Assembly: GCA_015494035.1 (NCBI GenBank)
Contig: WGBZ01000101.1
Location: 1 to 6,733 of the forward strand
DNA from: Lysobacterales bacterium
GTDB lineage: Bacteria; Pseudomonadota; Gammaproteobacteria; Xanthomonadales; Marinicellaceae
Direction: 5' to 3'
Length of the DNA: 6,733 nucleotides
How positions within the stretch are numbered: the stretch's first letter is position 1; each line of letters starts with the position of its first letter. Positions 5,233 through 6,733 of the stretch are shown here, piece by piece. The notes under the pieces are model-generated. The model did not search any database, had not been told where the DNA came from, and saw only the letters and a program-made list of their open reading frames with translations. Position numbers and translations under genes: made by a program.

Positions 5233-5943
5233 TCATGCCGGCAATTGCCAGTCGATGGCGGTTTTGCCGTTGGCCTGCAGGTAGGCATTGGCGCGGGAAA
5301 AGGGCCGACTGCCAAAGAAACCGCGATGGGCCGACAAGGGCGATGGGTGGGGCGCACGCAGCACGCAATGGCGGCTGTCGTCAATGCAGGCGCCTTTTTT
5401 TTGCGCGTAACTGCCCCAGAGAAAGAACACCACGTGATTTTGTTGCCCGTTCACCACCTCGATGACCCGGTCGGTGAACGTTTCCCAGCCACGGCCCTGA
5501 TGCGCGCCGGCCTGACCCTGACGCACGGTGAGCACTGTGTTGAGCAGCAGCACGCCCTGATCGGCCCAGGATTGCAGGTTGCCGTGTGGGGCTGGCGGGA
5601 TGCCAAGGTCATCCTGCAATTCCTTGAAAATATTGCGCAAGGAAGGCGGAATCGGCACCTCGCGCGGCACCGAAAAGCACAGGCCGTGTGCCTGCCCGGG
5701 GCCGTGATAGGGGTCCTGGCCGATGATAACCGCCTTGACGTTGTCCAGCGGTGTGCTGTTGAGGGCGTTGAAAATGAGCGGGCCGGGCGGATAAATGGCG
5801 TGTTGTTGCTTTTCCTGACGCAGGAAGTCGCGCAGTTGCTGCATATAGGATTGTTTGAATTCGCCCTGGAGGTGTTCCAGCCAGCTTGGGTGGAGTTGAA
5901 TGGGGCGATTCACGGTGTGTGGGTTCCCGACTGTTGCGGTCAT
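5233..5943 (-). CDS. ung: Uracil-DNA glycosylase, family 1
   Basis: Ung removes uracil from DNA by cleaving the N-glycosidic bond, the first step of base excision repair after cytosine deamination or dUMP incorporation. The 236-residue product is full length. Motifs visible are the water-activating loop [18 protein letters not shown] (75-92) with catalytic Asp77 and the uracil-gating Tyr79 and Phe90, the proline-rich loop [13 protein letters not shown] (97-109), [11 protein letters not shown] (130-140) with Asn135 that reads uracil, and the DNA-intercalation loop [13 protein letters not shown] (199-211) with catalytic His199. The start ATG (5943-5941) shares one base with the stop of the upstream response-regulator gene (TGATG). 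No good Shine-Dalgarno precedes it, so translation is probably coupled. The N-terminal 45 residues are less conserved, as is usual. No key residue is missing. Confidence 0.96.
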   Translation of the reverse strand: MTATVGNPHTVNRPIQLHPSWLEHLQGEFKQSYMQQLRDFLRQEKQQHAIYPPGPLIFNALNSTPLDNVKAVIIGQDPYHGPGQAHGLCFSVPREVPIPPSLRNIFKELQDDLGIPPAPHGNLQSWADQGVLLLNTVLTVRQGQAGAHQGRGWETFTDRVIEVVNGQQNHVVFFLWGSYAQKKGACIDDSRHCVLRAPHPSPLSAHRGFFGSRPFSRANAYLQANGKTAIDWQLPA

Positions 5944-6733
5944 CAGGCGGATTTTGGCAGGGTGTTGCGCGCCCGGTGGAATTGGCTGAAACGGATCTGG
6001 AATTTCAGCTTCTTGATCAGCACGGCCTGATCCACGGGTTTGTGCACCAGGTCGTTGGCGCCGGTGCTGAGAATCTGCTTTTGGTTGCTGCTGTTTTCAT
6101 CGCCGGTCATGACCACAAAGGGCAGCTCGGCCTTGCTGGCTTTCAGTTCGTTACGCACGTAGTCCAGCAGCATTTGCGCGGTTTCGTTGTCCTTGAGGAA
6201 ATAATCGGTCAACACCACGTCGTAGCTTTCCATGGCGCTGGCCAGGTCGGGCATTTTGCTGATGGCGTCGGTGACGGTCATCACGTGGTCGGTTTCCAAC
6301 TCATGCCCGGCCAGCAGTTTGCGTGTGGCGTGGGCCACCACGCGCGAGTCTTCCACGTATAAAATGCGGCCTGAAATGGCGTCGTCCGGTTGCAACAGGC
6401 CCTGCAGGAACAGCCGCAGGCCGCCCTGACCCATGGACTTGTCGAAATAGTCGGTGACATCGGCGGTCAAGGCACGTGCTTCCAGACGCTGATTGACGTC
6501 GCCGCTGATGACAAACACCGGCATGTAGGGGTGGTTTTCGCGAATGTACTGGCACAGGTTGATGCCGTCATCATCTGGCAGCCGCAAGGCCGTGATGACA
6601 ATGCCGGCAAAGCCGTCCTGCAAGTGGCGAATGGCGTCTTCTGCCGTGCCGACGGCCGTGACCTCGGCATCCCCAGCGATGCTTTCCACCAGTTTCTTGC
6701 TCATCAGGCGAGCCACTCTGGAGGCATCGACAA
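5943..6733 (-). CDS. Two-receiver response regulator without output domain, N-terminus outside window
   Basis: This is a two-component signalling protein made of two CheY-like receiver domains. Residue numbers count from the GTG at 6716. The frame continues upstream to the window edge (V-D-A-S-R before that codon), so the GTG is not the start and the N-terminal strand is cut off. Receiver 1 (to about 108) has the VDAS acid turn, the switch Ser71 and Lys93, but at the phosphorylation site it reads [11 protein letters not shown], placing Ala43 where the acceptor Asp belongs. Receiver 2 (116-240) is canonical: YVEDS (120-124), acceptor Asp171 in LTDYFLKD, Thr204 in VVMTGD and Lys226 in HKP. The C-terminus ends shortly after receiver 2 with no DNA-binding, GGDEF or EAL domain, though an output domain before receiver 1 cannot be excluded. 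It probably signals by protein contact or phosphotransfer. It overlaps ung by one base, implying one operon. Confidence 0.85.
   Translation of the reverse strand, partial: VDASRVARLMSKKLVESIAGDAEVTAVGTAEDAIRHLQDGFAGIVITALRLPDDDGINLCQYIRENHPYMPVFVISGDVNQRLEARALTADVTDYFDKSMGQGGLRLFLQGLLQPDDAISGRILYVEDSRVVAHATRKLLAGHELETDHVMTVTDAISKMPDLASAMESYDVVLTDYFLKDNETAQMLLDYVRNELKASKAELPFVVMTGDENSSNQKQILSTGANDLVHKPVDQAVLIKKLKFQIRFSQFHRARNTLPKSA

Noticed and set aside
5245..6362. Long overlapping + strand frames opposite ung and the response regulator
   Set aside because: The - strand proteins have complete conserved motifs, while the + strand translations show none.

Overview
The window reads as chromosomal DNA of a GC-rich Gram-negative proteobacterium, probably gamma- or betaproteobacterial. 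It carries a type II secretion minor pseudopilin (GspK), an IspB-type polyprenyl diphosphate synthase of the ubiquinone side-chain pathway, and a Proteobacteria-like family-1 uracil-DNA glycosylase. I cannot name the genus.

Left part, + strand: the 3' portion of gspK (2-886) is followed not by gspL but by a visibly AT-richer stretch. This stretch contains a GTG-started gene (1116-1700) with a HEPN-like R-x6-H motif. Next come a conserved hypothetical protein with NHRAH and FHETLTR motifs (1811-2242) and a small toxin-antitoxin module. The antitoxin (2306-2494) is intact. The ParE/RelE-type toxin (2479-2781) is broken by a single in-frame TAA at codon 31. This part looks like an accessory segment built up between conserved genes.

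Middle: the + and - strand genes converge on a strong hairpin terminator (2943-2967). Between it and the first - strand gene lies a 158-bp foldback element (3032-3189) with 18-bp terminal inverted repeats, a 14-bp perfect palindrome exactly at its centre, and a 4-bp TTAG target duplication. The size, the GGAAG ends and the YTAR-type target match a MITE mobilised by IS5-group transposases. One copy of the target duplication contains the stop codon of the neighbouring gene.

Right part, - strand: transcription runs from right to left through a two-receiver response regulator (5943-6733, N-terminus outside the window), ung (5233-5943, start overlapping the regulator's stop as TGATG), ispB (4086-5090), and a putative HTH protein resembling DUF6502 (3190-3975). 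The ung-ispB gap holds a TATAAT box followed by an 11-bp-period tandem repeat array. The first receiver domain has Ala where the phosphorylated Asp should be; the second is canonical.

The genes do not form one pathway. The most notable items are the MITE at a stop codon, the disabled toxin beside an intact antitoxin, the helical-turn repeat array upstream of ispB, and the degenerate/intact receiver pair coupled to ung. No RNA genes, CRISPR arrays or complete insertion sequences were seen.
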